64,000 nt of DNA from Lactarius indigo (lineage: Eukaryota > Basidiomycota > Agaricomycetes > Russulales > Russulaceae): the NCBI GenBank assembly GCA_025766275.1, contig JAFKAC010000014.1, positions 1,116,001 through 1,180,000 of the forward strand, read 5' to 3'. Below are positions 18,136 through 29,490 of the stretch, piece after piece. Position numbers and translations under genes: made by a program. The number at the start of each line of letters is the position of its first letter. Positions within the stretch are counted from its first letter, which is position 1. The notes under the pieces were generated by a model. It searched no databases and was not told the origin of the DNA. It saw only the letters and a program-made list of their open reading frames with translations.

Positions 18136-21100
18136 TTATATTGTTCGTCCAGCCCCCTTGGCGGTCGGATATCGTTGGTAGAAATCTCTGATGACGTCTG
18201 TGGCATGGGTCATGTTTGTCGCGGGTTCCCATGTGTTATCGCTCGGTGGGAATCCCTTCCACTTTATTAGGTAGTGGAGTTTGCGCCCTCTTCCTCGTTC
18301 CTGGGCATCTTCGATCTGCTCCACTTCATACTCCTCTTCTCCATCGATAAGATCCAGTGGAGGTCGGGTATAGTTTGCGCCGTGCAACTCCGTTTCCTTG
18401 TATGGTGTCAGAAGGTTTGCGTGGAATACTGGGTGTATCTTCCATGATGCCGGAAGTTCCAATTCGTACGAGACGTCTGATAGAACCTTGACGATTTTAA
18501 AGGGTCCATATCGTTTTGGGGCTAGTTTACTTGTGGGGTAAAAGGTACGAAGATTGGTCCCTTCTAGCCATACTTGATCCCCTTGCTGATAAGGTGTGAA
18601 CCCCGTTTTTCCTCGTTGGGCCATAAGGTTCTGCGCGTGTTTGATACTGTCTTGCGCATGTTGTCGGAGTATCTGCAATTCTTCCAATCTTTGATCCACC
18701 GCGGGGCTATGTGATGGTTTTGGTGTCCACACAGTTCGTGGTTCCCATCCCATAATAAGAGAGAAGGGGGAGTGCTTGGTGGTGGCGTTTCTCCAAGAGT
18801 TGTGAGCGAATTGCGCCATGGGTAGAAGTTCCACCCAATTGTTCTGTTGCACATTACACCAGTGTCGCAAGTATTGTTCTAACCATTGGTTTGTTCGTTC
18901 TGATTGACCATCTGTTTGTGGATGGTACGCTGATGATACGTTTTGCTGTATCCCCAACGTTTTACATAGTTGTCGCATGAACATGGACGCGAATCTTGGA
19001 TCCCGATCGGATATGATCTTTCGGGGTAGGCCGTAGTGGGGATAGACATGTTGGAGATAAAGTTTTGCCACTCCTTCTGACGTTATGGCTTCGTTACACG
19101 GTATGAATATTGCTGCCTTTGAGCAATCATGGTCTGTGACGGTGAGGATTGAGTCGAACCCTTTTGATATCGGGAGTTTGACTATGAAGTCCATGGCCAC
19201 TACTTCGAACGGTTCGGCCGATGGTTCGGTGGTGATAGGGAATAAGTGGGGCTTCTGTCGGTGATGGTTGATTTTGTTGCTTTGGCATGTTGCGCACCCT
19301 TTGACGTAGGCTTCCACATCTTTGCGCATGTTGGGCCACCAGAAATCGCGTCGTAATAGCTCTAGGGTGTTTGCAATTCCTGGGTGTCCTGCGCTTGGAG
19401 TATCGTGGAAAAAGGTGATCACCCCCCGTTTAAGTTCGTTGTTTCCCACGACAACGAGAGCATCGCCCTTCCACCACAGCCCATCGTGTTTCTTTAGGTT
19501 GTGGGGTTCTACCCATGGGAGGAGTGTCGCTTCGTCCATATTTTGTGCAATTTGAGTCCATATATCCATATCGTGCATGGACGTTTGGGTGACTTTAAGA
19601 AATATGTCATCTGGGAGTACTGTGACCTGATCGTTATCGCTGGAGCCGTCCTCATAATCAGGTCTTCTCGATAAGGAGTCTGCTTGGGTATTCTTGGCAC
19701 CGGGGATATGTTTGAGTATAAAGTTGTACTCCAACAGTTCCTGGAACTCCCGTGCTACTCGTCGACTGATTTTTCTGGGTTCCTTCCAGTATTGCAGGTT
19801 GGCGTGGTCTGTATGGATCGTTATTAGATGGGGGGATCCCACAAGGTATGTTCGCCAAGTGCGTAATGCTTTGACGATTGCTAGTAGTTCCCTATCATAG
19901 ATGTCGTAATTGCGTTCGGCTTCCGATAGGGATTCGGAGTAGAACGCGACCGGGTGCATTTTGTCGTCGTCTCCTTTCTGATTCAGGACAGCCCCTAGGG
20001 CGTAACTTGAAGCATCGACTTCGATCTCGAATGGTTGGTCTAATTTCGGGAATAGTAAGACCGGTTCCGAACTGATTCGCTCTTTGATGGTGTCAAAGGC
20101 TTTTTGTCTAGCTTCCGTCCATTCCCAGGGAACGTCTTTCTTTGTGAGGTCGTGGAGGGGTCTTGCAATTGTAGAAAACCCCCGTATAAATCGCCGGTAG
20201 AAATTGCAGAATCCTAGGAAGGCTCGTACTTCTTTGAGTGATGTCGGTGCCTTCCATTCTCGGATTCCTTGTACTTTGACTGGGTCCATTCGTAGTTGTC
20301 CATACCCAATGATTAGCCCCAAGTATTCCACCTCGTGGACTTCAAACACGCATTTTTCCGGTTTGATGTATAGGTCGTGTTTGTCACAGAGGTCGAGGAC
20401 CTGGTGTAGTACCGTTCTATGGTGGGTGCGGTCGTCTGAGGTCGCGATTAGGATATCGTCCATGTAGACAATTACTTCCCCTGTCAGCACTAACTCCCAA
20501 AAGATGGTGTCCATCATGGTCTGGAAGGTGCTAGGGGAATTCGTGAGGCCAAAGAACATGACCCGTGGTTCGAACAATCCCTGATTTGTCTTGAACGCCG
20601 CCTTCCATTCATCCCCCTGTTTGATTCGAACGTTATTGTATCCCCATCGGATATCAAGCTTCGAGTAAAGCCTTGCTTCTCGGATCTTGTCGATAAGTTC
20701 GGGGATTAGGGGGAGCGGGTAGCGATTCTTTACGGTCAGTTCGTTGAGGCGGCGATAGTCCTGTACTGGGCGTAACTTCCCGTCCTTCTTTTTGATAAAG
20801 AGGAAGGGGGATGCGTAAGGCGATTTGGACGGTTGGATGTACTTCTTTTCCAGGTGTTCGGTCACGAATTCTGTTAATTTTTCGTTTTCCGGGATTGTAA
20901 GTGGGTATACTTTGCAATCCATTGTTTCAGGGGCGGTTGGGACCAGATCGATGGCGTGATCCCACGGGCGTGAAGGGGGGAAGCGCTGGGACGCTTCCTC
21001 ACTAAAAACTTTCTGATGCCTTCGGTATTCTTCCGGGACCATCTCTTCGAAGGTTCTCTGGGGTCTTTTGGCCGCTTCTTGTTGCGCTAATTCTGATGCT

Positions 21101-21678
21101 GTCGTTGTTTTTCGCAGTCGGATACAAGGTTCTTCTTTTCCTTGTAGCTGTTCCCAGGCTGATTCGTCCAGTTGATACGTCTCCAATGCCTTGATAGTTG
21201 CTTCAAGAGGCATGGCTTCGTCGGACAGATGCAGACTGGTAATCACCACTGGTTGGAATTCTTCATCGAGTGTGGCGTCTCGCCAGTGGAACTTGGGTTC
21301 AAAAGCCGTAAACCAGGGATATCCCAGTATGACTTCGTCGTTTCCTAAGTCCGTGATAAGGAATCGAAGGTTTTGGGTCTTTCCCCCGGTTTTAACGGTG
21401 AGGTCGGTGAAGGATGTGATTTCTCCTCCTTGATTGTGGGTTCCATCTACGTTCCATATTTTGATGGAACGTTCGGTAGGTAGCCAGGCTATTTTGAGTC
21501 GTTTCAAGAGGTTTGCGCTTATGAAGTTGTCTGTTGCGCCCGAGTCTACCAAGACGTTTCATTCGGCCGTCGCGTGAGCAGATTTGAAGAGTACTGGAAT
21601 TCGCATAGATCAGAATCTGCTATTGTACACGCTAAATTTTAATGCTCTAGCCCAGGCCGCCGGGTTCAAGCGTTCAGA
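18136..21678 (-). pseudogene. Pol of element B, two early TGA codons
   Basis: Entered by -1 shift at 21678. The first codons (SERLNPAAWARAL) match element C. TGA at 21610-21612 and at 21559-21561 then interrupt it; D has sense codons at both places (CTA and CGA). From 21558 the frame is open for about 1140 residues: protease (VDSGATDNF), reverse transcriptase (YMDD), RNase H, integrase zinc module and core, chromodomain. A protein beginning at the non-ATG codon near 21552 would lack only the short pre-protease leader. As it stands no normal Gag-Pol fusion can be made without readthrough. Confidence 0.88.
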
Positions 21679-23309
21679 AAATCCTTCTTCTGTCCGAAGA
21701 GTTTATCCACCATCAATTCCCGTACTTCAGGGGTTTGGGCAAACAAGGCCGCTACTTGGGCGTCGGCTTGTTCCTCGTTAGAAAGGGGGCGTGACGTGGT
21801 CATTGAGATAGTGGCGGTGGTTGGAGTGGGGTCGGTTGTACCTGCGGCTTTGACGGTAGTGGTGGCTTTTTGCGGACAGAATCTGGAGATATGTCCTTGT
21901 CCTCGGCATCGGAAGCATCTTCCTTCTTTTTGGAGTAGCTTCTTTTCATCTTCCGTCATTGCTGCTCTGGCGCGAGTTCGGCTGACGTCCATTGCATTTG
22001 GGTCTCTAGTTTTGTTGAGAGCGTTTAGCCATTGGTCGCGGGAGGCTCCTCCTTTCTTGTCTGTCCTCCCTTTGGTGAGTCGATCTTTGAGAAGGAGATA
22101 TTCCGCTTGCTGAAGCGTAACCGCCGTTTTCCAATCGTCCCAGTCTACGGGGTGGTGGAACTTGATAGCGTTTATAACTAGCGCATTTGGGAGGCCTTTC
22201 TGGAAAATTTCCAGGGTAGTGGCTTCGTCCTTGTTGTATCCGGCCTTGTTGGCCAAGTTAGAGAACTTGGCTATGTAGGTGTCGATGTCTTCTTTGTCCA
22301 TTCGTAAATTTTGAATGGCGTGGCGGGCTTTTTGTTGTTGGGTAGTGTCGGTGTATGCCTGGATAAACCTTGTTTCGATAGTGTTCCATAGGTTTTCGGC
22401 GTTCATGGCTACTCCTCCCGCCAATTGATCGGCTAGCCATTGTATTTGTTCTTCAACCCAGTCGTCTACTAATGGTCCTCGAATGTATGAGAGGAGGGTC
22501 ATAGCGCGCGAATAAGGGAGGGTTAGTTGCTGGACATTTGGGTTCATTCCGCGGTAGAGTGCGAAGGCGTTTAGGAAAGCTCTGCTGGCTTCTCGATCTC
22601 CGGTGAACTCTGGCGGAGGATTTCCTCCGAGTCTTCCGTTTGGTGGGGGGGGTCCTCCAGCAGCGGGACCTGCTGCTGCTCCGCCGCCTCCACCTCCAGG
22701 CGCGCCGCCTCCGCCTCCAGGCGCACCGCCTCCACCTCCAGGCGCACCGCCTCCATGATGGCTTCCTGCGCTTCCCGCAGCGCCTCCTCCGCTTGTCGGC
22801 ATACTTCCTCCCACAAGATGTCCTCCACTACTTGCAGGATTCGTTGTCGAGGACCCTGCGGCTGGTTGTGAGGAGGTGAGGGTGGTGGAGAGTTGGGTGG
22901 TGGACATGTTGGCATATGATGCGAAGTCCACAGGTCGTTGGATGGTAGGCGTAAGTGTTGGGTTGTCTAAGTCGGGTTCAGAAGATGGTTCTTCGATGTC
23001 AGAATCAGCCTCGATTGCGCTGATTTGTCCTTTTCCTGGTCCCAGGCCTAGGTGTGCAGGGACGGGTTTGTATGAGTACCAGGAGTGCTTTGAATCGGAG
23101 TAGGCAACGTAGGCCCAGATGTGTTGATCTTCAATATACTCGATTGGTTTGTAGGTGAGTTTGTCGGGATCGTAGAGGTAGTACCCTTCATCGTGTGGAG
23201 TGTTTCTCCAAAGAGCGGTTCCTTTGATAGAAGGTCTTAGATCGTCGTAAGGATGTCGCTCCAGGTACTCTTTGACGAACTGTGTTCGGCTTCGACTGGT
23301 GAGAGCCAC
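21666..23309 (-). CDS. Gag of element B
   Basis: An uninterrupted 547-residue frame that starts at GTG (23309), 18 nt after the LTR. The upstream codons contain no ATG back to a TAA inside the LTR. The first ATG is at residue about 133, beyond the conserved head domain (EYLERHPYDDLRP, GYYLYDPDKL). A Gly/Pro-rich linker of short repeats (residues about 170-220) follows, then a helical capsid region (about 230-400) and one CCHC knuckle (CFRCRGQGHISRFC, about 465). It should assemble the virus-like particle and package the RNA. The size is normal for chromovirus Gag. Pol is reached by -1 frameshift near the end. Confidence 0.9.
   Translation of the reverse strand: MALTSRSRTQFVKEYLERHPYDDLRPSIKGTALWRNTPHDEGYYLYDPDKLTYKPIEYIEDQHIWAYVAYSDSKHSWYSYKPVPAHLGLGPGKGQISAIEADSDIEEPSSEPDLDNPTLTPTIQRPVDFASYANMSTTQLSTTLTSSQPAAGSSTTNPASSGGHLVGGSMPTSGGGAAGSAGSHHGGGAPGGGGGAPGGGGGAPGGGGGGAAAGPAAGGPPPPNGRLGGNPPPEFTGDREASRAFLNAFALYRGMNPNVQQLTLPYSRAMTLLSYIRGPLVDDWVEEQIQWLADQLAGGVAMNAENLWNTIETRFIQAYTDTTQQQKARHAIQNLRMDKEDIDTYIAKFSNLANKAGYNKDEATTLEIFQKGLPNALVINAIKFHHPVDWDDWKTAVTLQQAEYLLLKDRLTKGRTDKKGGASRDQWLNALNKTRDPNAMDVSRTRARAAMTEDEKKLLQKEGRCFRCRGQGHISRFCPQKATTTVKAAGTTDPTPTTATISMTTSRPLSNEEQADAQVAALFAQTPEVRELMVDKLFGQKKDFLNA
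21678..21684 (-). promoter_or_regulatory. Programmed -1 frameshift site, element B
   Basis: G-GAT-TTT in gag phase, four codons before the gag stop (21666-21668). It leads into pol. The same heptamer is conserved in D at 29126-29132 despite heavy decay elsewhere. Confidence 0.65.
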
Positions 23310-23314
23310 TGTGG

Positions 23315-23325
23315 AGACTAGACTT
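23315..23325 (-). other. Primer-binding site of element B (self-priming type)
   Basis: AAGTCTAGTCT begins 2 nt after the 5' LTR and is exactly complementary to AGACTAGACTT at 23548-23558 in the LTR. Confidence 0.7.
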
Positions 23326-23327
23326 AA

Positions 23328-23895
23328 TGTAACGCCACTACAGGGGCGTTAAGTACGACCTGTACTGAGTCAGTCAATTGTTCGGTAGTCAAAGCTCGAA
23401 GGCTCGACTTCAGTAGAGATGATGCACAAGAGTCACAAGGACGTACGTCACTTGGACTATAGAGGAGGGCTAAGACTCGAAGGCCTAGCGAAGACGAGGA
23501 TCGGGGATCAGGGAGACTCTGCATAGACGAGTGTAGTATTACACAAGAAGTCTAGTCTACCGTACAAGCTAGGTATGACTAGAGTTAAATAGTAGTCGTA
23601 CTGTATGGCCGTTACAAACAGATAACGCCATCGCCATACTGAGGAAGAAAGGGATGAACATAAAGGGAACAAAGCAAGGTCATATCGAGAATAAGGGAGA
23701 ATCACGCGGGGTCGCGTGTGAGAGGGAACAAGTCGGAACCTGGCACATGTCAAGCTTTATCAGAAGAGAACGTCGATAAGCAAGGTGCGTGATAGAAACC
23801 GGGTAATCGTAAAGTCCGCGTAGTCGTACAGGGCTTGTATAGTGTGGGAAGGGAATAATGGTGAAGAAAGAAGCGAGTCCAAGAAAATCGTAACA
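23328..23895 (-). repeat. 5' LTR of element B
   Basis: 568 bp, TGTTACG to CGTTACA on the minus strand. It differs from the 3' LTR at about eleven sites, more than expected given how alike the bodies of A and B are. Confidence 0.95.
23548..23591 (-). promoter_or_regulatory. Element B core promoter and self-primer
   Basis: TATTTAA (23591-23585) lies 33 bp before AGACTAGACTT (23558-23548), the inferred transcript start that doubles as primer. Confidence 0.65.
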
Positions 23896-24896
23896 AAATG
23901 CCCAGCAAACCTTCTCAAAAGAGCGCACCCCAACTGTCTGGCGTATCATATCAACTTTCGAATTTCTCATCAGAAACTGGGAAGCTATGGCTGGTCATGC
24001 TCATTTCCACAAACTGAAGGTGGCACTGAACGAAGGACTCAAGAGTCTTTGCAAATGGCATGCTTGTGTTGAAGGCTTGTGCATAACTTATTTTGTTTGT
24101 GTTGGTAAGTTCTCGGGCTCCCGCTCTTTCCTTGATTATTGACTGCACCAGTCCTCAATCCCAATCTCAAGGACCTTTATTTCTGGGTCCAGTGGGATTG
24201 TGAACGATATGACACTGCTTTGGAGCAGCTCGGGGAGGTGGTACATGAGCCTTTAAGACCTGATTCTCTTTTACTGATTGTGTCTTTGTAGTTTGACAGT
24301 TATTATATCACTCCAGAAGTTACAACATGAACTGAAGACACCATCACCGTACCACCCATGCTGAAGTCACCAGCACATTACAGTGGTCGTTACCTTCTCG
24401 AGGCCGTCAAGGTGTTCCAGCAGAAACAGAAGGCAGAACACAGCCCTCAAGATGAACTCAATGAATACTTGAATTCTGGCATTGAGACCGTGGCAGACAT
24501 CATTTCATGGTGGGGGGTGAGTTCGGTTTTTTTATGTCCGGTACTACTTCCTAATGAATACATGTCTAAAAGTCCCAGAGCGATGATAAATATCCTACGC
24601 TGAAGAGGATCGCCCAGGACTACCTCCCAATCCAGGGATCAGCTACACCATCAGAGCACGCCTTTAGCAGTGCGGGGATAACAGACTGCTGATGAAGAAA
24701 CGCGTTAACACTGGAAATCTTTGAGGGATTGCAACTGCTCAAGAGTGCATACAGGAACGGACATATTTCCGCTGTCACACAGGCAGCACAACACTTTGAC
24801 GTGCTCGTACAATCGCTAGATGATGATGTTGGGGACACTGAGATCGACCCAATCGATATTGACTCGATCTTAGAATCATTAAAGAGAGATTATTAG
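23896..24896 (+). pseudogene. hAT-family transposase relic, C-terminal half
   Basis: Translated fragments give TPTVWRIISTFEFLIRNW, then NPNLKDLYFWVQWDCERYD, then the hAT dimerisation domain (KRIAQDYLPIQGSATPSEHAFSSAG, here given as overlapping parts: AQDYLPIQGSA and TPSEHAFSSAG) and FEGLQLLKSAYRNG, ending at a TAG at 24894-24896. A likely intron (GTGAGT to AG) lies at about 24518-24575. Frame changes around 24080-24140 and 24690 indicate decay. The catalytic N-terminal part is missing: the gene starts abruptly against element B. If 4286-16046 is inverted, the bases at 4286-4300 supply the preceding codons (KELSNAQQTF) in frame across the junction. Confidence 0.8.
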
Positions 24897-25123
24897 CTAT
24901 AAAAAATCTACTAGTCTGTAGCCTACTAGCTTGCAGTGTGTGGACCGCTTCAGTTCCAATCGTTTCCTCAATATATTTCCATGGACATTAGTGCAAAGTC
25001 ACGCCCTACTCATTCTGTCACCCTCCCCACATCTTTCTTGTCATCGCCATCCATCCACCACCTTTCACCACCCATCCACTTCCCCCTCATCCAACCCTCT
25101 GTCTCCCACTGACCATTTCCCAA

Positions 25124-25267
25124 TTTCTGGCGGACAAGCTTGGTGTGCCAGAGTTCATCGTCTGGGATAAGGACAGGCTCAAAGAGAAGCACGTGAGTGA
25201 GCATACATTGTCATTAGACAAGTGGTTCAAGGGAACCGCATTCACCTTTGACAACCCTAATAACCAG
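25124..25267 (+). pseudogene. Isolated exon fragment, C2 domain like that of fungal phosphatidylserine decarboxylase
   Basis: An open stretch encodes FLADKLGVPEFIVWDKDRL, then KWFKGTAFTFDNPNNQ, and ends at a good donor (CAG|GTATGT, 25268). The pattern WDKDR...W...AF.FD.P.N resembles the C2 domain of fungal PSD2-type decarboxylases. No neighbouring exon or catalytic domain is visible, so it is a captured or relic fragment. 24897-25123 and 25268-25784 show nothing else I can name. Confidence 0.4.
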
Positions 25268-25784
25268 GTATGTCGCTCTCTGCTATCAAACAGCCTCAGA
25301 CTCTCGGAGATGTCCCCACAGGCCAATTGCGAGGACATGATGGTGCATCCCTCTCTTCACACCAATCACGGCACTGCTGCTAACCAGCACAGAGAGAACC
25401 ACGCAGAGGCACTCCCAGACCCCACCAGCAAGATCTTGTACACATGCGAGCTGCACAACAATCTCAAGCTCTAACAGTTTTCCCCCAACTCAACGTGCAA
25501 GCTGCCCAGCACATGCTCGTCAGGAACCTTTGTCTCGGTCTGTGGTGCCTTGTGGCCCTTGTCTTCATATGTACACGTGTACATATGCTCCCTGTGACTG
25601 CTTGGCGGCTGTGCCCCCATACCCTGGTATGTCTGATCCAGTGCGTCTCCTCAAAACCTGCGCTGACAAATTGCCTCATGCTCCTCATCCACCACCATTT
25701 GATGCACTCTACTCACCCACCCAGTCATTCCTTGAAACTGTCAAGATGCTTTGCCAGCAACAAGGTGACTCACCTTGTCGCCTT

Positions 25785-26125
25785 AGGTGATGGCGACAAC
25801 CTCAACCACGGCAATGAGGCGACCACGATGACGACCTTGGCAACAGTGACGAGGTGACCACGACAACCTCAATAACAGTGACAAGATGACCACGATGACC
25901 TCAGCCACAGTGATGAGGCAACCACAGTGATGAGGCAACGGCAATGACCTTGGCAATGGTGACAAAGCAACCACAAGGCAATGGCAATGACCTCGGCAAT
26001 TGTGACGAGGCGACCACGATGACCTTGGTGATGGTGACCATGACAGCGGTGGGGTGACTACAAGGTGACCATGATGGTGATGGGGTCCCAATGACCATGG
26101 GGCGACAACAACCACAGTCATGAGT
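25785..26125 (+). repeat. Degenerate minisatellite
   Basis: About ten imperfect copies of a 30-36 bp unit built from GATGACC, TTGGCAA, CAGTGATGAGG and CAACCAC words. The open frames it gives on both strands are low-complexity and not credible genes. Confidence 0.75.
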
Positions 26126-26254
26126 ACTATCATACTAGTAGTAGTAGATTAATAGATCAACATTTCCAACTCCAAGAGCAAGAAGGGGAGCTCCAAGATG
26201 TGCAGGTACAGGTACATGTCGAACTCGCCAGCAGCTAGCACCTGCCAGGCTGCC

Positions 26255-26836
26255 TGTTACGATTTCCTTCGGACTCGTTCTTTCACATGTTACTATTCCC
26301 TTCCCAATACTATATGAGCCCTGTACGATTATGCGGACTTTACGATTACTCGGTTCCTATCGTGCGCCCTACTTATTGATGTTCCCTTCTGATAAAGTTC
26401 GACATGTGCTAGTTTCCGACTTGTTTCCACTCACGCACAACCCTGCGTGATTTGCCTTTATCCCAGATATGTTTATGCTTTGTTCCCTTTATGCCTATCC
26501 CTTTATTCCTTAACCTAGCGATGGCGCCATCTATTTGTAGCGACCATACAGCGCAATCTCTATTTAACCCTAGTCCTACCTAGCTTGTACAGTAGACTAG
26601 ACTTCTTGTGTAATACTACACTCGTCTAACGTGGACGCCTTCGCGCTTTTCCCTGTCTCAAGAACCCCTTATCTCTGCTAGACCTTCGAGTCTTAGCCTT
26701 CCTCTACGATCCAAGTGACTAACGTCCTTGTGATCCTTGTGCATCATCCTACTGAAGCCAAGCCCCAGAGCTTGTGCTACTGTAACTCAACTGACTTGGT
26801 ACAGGTCATACCTTATGCCCCTGTAGTGGTGTAACA
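26255..26836 (+). repeat. 5' LTR of element D
   Basis: TGTTACG to TGTAACA. Promoter: TATTTAA at 26561-26567 and self-primer AGACTAGACTT at 26594-26604, 33 bp apart as in A and B. Confidence 0.95.
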
Positions 26837-26838
26837 TT

Positions 26839-26849
26839 AAGTCTAGTCT
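26839..26849 (+). other. Primer-binding site of element D (self-priming type)
   Basis: AAGTCTAGTCT, 2 nt after the LTR, exact complement of 26594-26604. Confidence 0.65.
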
Positions 26850-27276
26850 CCCAGCTGCACACTGTGGCTCTCACCAGCCGAAGCCAAACTCAGTTTGTCT
26901 GGGAATACCTGGAACGACACCCACATGATGACCTCCGACCCTCCATCAAAGGAACTGCTCTTTGGAGGAACACCCCACACGACGAAGGATATTACATCTA
27001 TGATCCCGACAAACTCTCCTATGAGCCGATCGAATACATCGAAGATCAGCATATCTGGGCCTACGTCGCCTATTCTGATTCCAAATGTTCCTGGTATTTG
27101 TATAAGCCAGTCCCTGCCCACCTTGGACTAGGACCAGGAAAGGGGCACATCCAAGCCATCGACGCTGACTCAGACGTCGAAGAACCTGCATCAGAACCAG
27201 ACTCCAAATCAGAAAACAACCCCACTCTTACTCCCACCATCCAAAGACCGGTCAACTTTGCATCATATGCCAATAT

Positions 27277-27857
27277 TGTTACACCACTACAGGGGCGTAA
27301 GGTACGACCTGTACCAAGTCAGTCAGATTACGGTAGCGCAAGCTCTAAGGCTTGGCTTCAGCAGGATGGTGCACAAGGATCACAAGGACGGCAGTCACTT
27401 GGATCATAGTGGAAGGCTAAGACTTGAAGGTCTAGCAGAGACGAGGGATTCTTGAGACAGGGAAAGCACGAAGGCGTCCGCGTTAGACAAGTGTAGTATT
27501 ACACAAGAAGTCTAGTCTGCTGTACAAGCTAGGTATGACTAGGGTTAAATAGAGATTGTGTTGTATGGTCGCTGCAAATAGATGGCGCCATCGCTAGGTT
27601 AAGGAATAAAGGGATAGACATAAAGGGAACAAAGCATGGACATGTCGAGGATGATGGTGAATCACGCAGGGTCGCGCGTGAGTAGAAACAAGTCGGAAAC
27701 TAGCACATGTTGAACTTTATCAGAAGGAAACATCAATGAGTAGGGCGCATGATAGGAACCGAGTAATCGTAAAGTCTGCGTAATCGTACAGGGCTTGTAT
27801 AGTATAGGGAAGGGAATAGTATCATGCGAAAGAACGAGTCCAAGGAAAATCATAACA
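27277..27857 (-). repeat. Solo LTR of the D family inside D gag
   Basis: 581 bp, closely related to the LTRs of D itself but inverted. Flanked by a perfect duplication aatat (27272-27276 and 27858-27862). A former full element recombined to one LTR. Confidence 0.93.
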
Positions 27858-29125
27858 AATATGTCCACAACCCAACTCTCCACCACCCTCACCACCGCCC
27901 AACCCATGGGAAGTTCCCAACTTGCAGGAACCTCGTCAGCGAATCCTGCAGGTAGTGGAGGACATCCTCTGGGAGGAAGTCTGCCGACAGGCGGAGGAGG
28001 CCCTGCGGGAAGCACAGGAGGCCATCATGGAGGCAGTGCGCCTGGAGGTGGAGGCGGTGTGCCTGGAGGTGGAGGCAGTGCGCCTGGAGGTGGAGGTGGT
28101 GCACCTGGAGGTGGAAGCGGTGCACCTGGAGGCGGAGTGGGCGCTGGAGGAGCAGCCATCGGTGGAGCCCCAAACGGACGCCTTGGTGGGAACCCTCCCC
28201 CAGAATTTGCCAGAGACTGCAAAACCAGCCGAGCATTCCTCAATGCCTTCTCTCTCTACAGAGGAATGAACCCAAATGTCCAACAACTCACCCTTCCTTA
28301 TTCCCAAGCAATGACTTTGCTCTCTTACATACGAGGACCACTTGTGGACAACTGGGTAGAAGAAAAAATCCAATGGCTCGTAGACCAATTAGCAGGTGGA
28401 GTAGCCATGAACACAGAAAATCTCTGGAATACCATCGAAACACGCTTTATTCAAGCATACACCGACACTACGCAACAGCAGAAAGCATGACACGCCATTC
28501 AAACTCTTAGGATGGAAAAAGAAGACATCAACACATACATCGCCAAATTCTCCAATCTGGCAAATAAAGCAGGGTATAACAAAGACAAGGCCACAACTCT
28601 AGAAATATTCCAAAAGGGCTTACCAAATGCCCTTGTGGTCAATGCAATCAAATTCCATCACCCAATAATGTGGGATGATTTGAAGGCAGCAGTCACCCTT
28701 CAACAAGCCAAATATCTTCTCCTCAAAGACAAACTCACCAAGGGGAAGAATGACAAAAGAGGGGGAGCCTCACACGATCAGTGGCTGTCTATCCTAAACA
28801 AGAATAGGGACCCGCATGCCATGGATGTCAGCCGCACTCGAGCCCACGCCGCAATGACAGATGACGAAAAGAAACAACTCCAAAAGGAAGGGAGATGCTT
28901 CTGCTGCCGGGGACAAGGCCACATTTCCCGCTTTTGCCCACAAAAACCTGTGGTAACGGCCAAAGTTGCGGATACCACCACTACTCCAACAACAGCCACG
29001 ATTTCCATGACAGCCTCATGACCCCTCTCCAATGAAGAACAAGCCGAGGTGCAGGTAGCTGCCCTCTTCGCTCAAAGCCCTGAAGTCCGCGAACTCATGG
29101 TGGACAAACTATTTGGGCAGAAAAA

Positions 29126-29132
29126 GGATTTT
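29126..29132 (+). promoter_or_regulatory. Programmed -1 frameshift site, element D
   Basis: G-GAT-TTT in gag phase, as in element B; four codons precede the gag stop at 29142. Confidence 0.6.
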
Positions 29133-29490
29133 CTGAATGCTTAAACCTGGTGGCCTGGGCTAGAGCATTACAACTTAGCGTGTACAATAGCAGGTTTCTA
29201 TCTATGTGAATTCCAGTACTTTTCAAATCTGCACACGCAACGGCCGAACGAAATGTCCTTATCAACTCTGGAGCAACCAACAATTTTATAAGCACAAACC
29301 TCTTAAAACGATTAAAAATTGCCTGGTTAGCCACAGAAAGACCCATCAAAATATGGAACGTGGATGGAACCCACAACCAGGGAGGAGAAATTACCTCCTT
29401 TACTGACCTGACCGTCAAGACTGGAGGAAAAACCCAGAATCTCCGGTTCCTTATCACTGACCTAGGAAATGATGAAGTCATCCTTGGATA

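Larger units (their letters stand above)
16047..23895 (-). mobile_element. Full-length Ty3/gypsy chromovirus element B (7849 bp)
   Basis: It has a 5' LTR at 23328-23895 and a 3' LTR at 16047-16614, both 568 bp. About eleven differences between them were counted by eye. Gag is intact. Pol is intact from the protease onward, but two TGA codons lie between the frameshift site and the protease. ORF3 is intact. The flanks do not form a duplication: read on the element strand, the 5' flank is cattt and the 3' flank is caggg. Confidence 0.96.
26864..29144 (+). pseudogene. Gag of element D, split by a solo LTR, two TGA codons
   Basis: It follows B Gag closely from a GTG start (ALTSRSQTQFVWEYLE). It is interrupted by the solo LTR at 27277-27857 and resumes in frame (MSTTQLSTTL). 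It has TGA at 28488-28490 and 29019-29021, both where B has Arg. The Gly-rich linker (28000-28150), capsid region, CCHC knuckle (CFCCRGQGHISRFC) and terminal DFLNA are all present. The -1 slippery heptamer is at 29126-29132. A dead copy, useful as a comparison for B. Confidence 0.9.

Noticed and set aside
22571..22915. Glu/Arg-rich frames in the Gag linker of B (and 27889-28388 in D)
   Set aside because: They are alternative-phase readings of the GGA/GGC glycine repeats.
25783..26133. Open frames across the minisatellite on both strands
   Set aside because: Low-complexity translation of a tandem repeat; no start context or homology.
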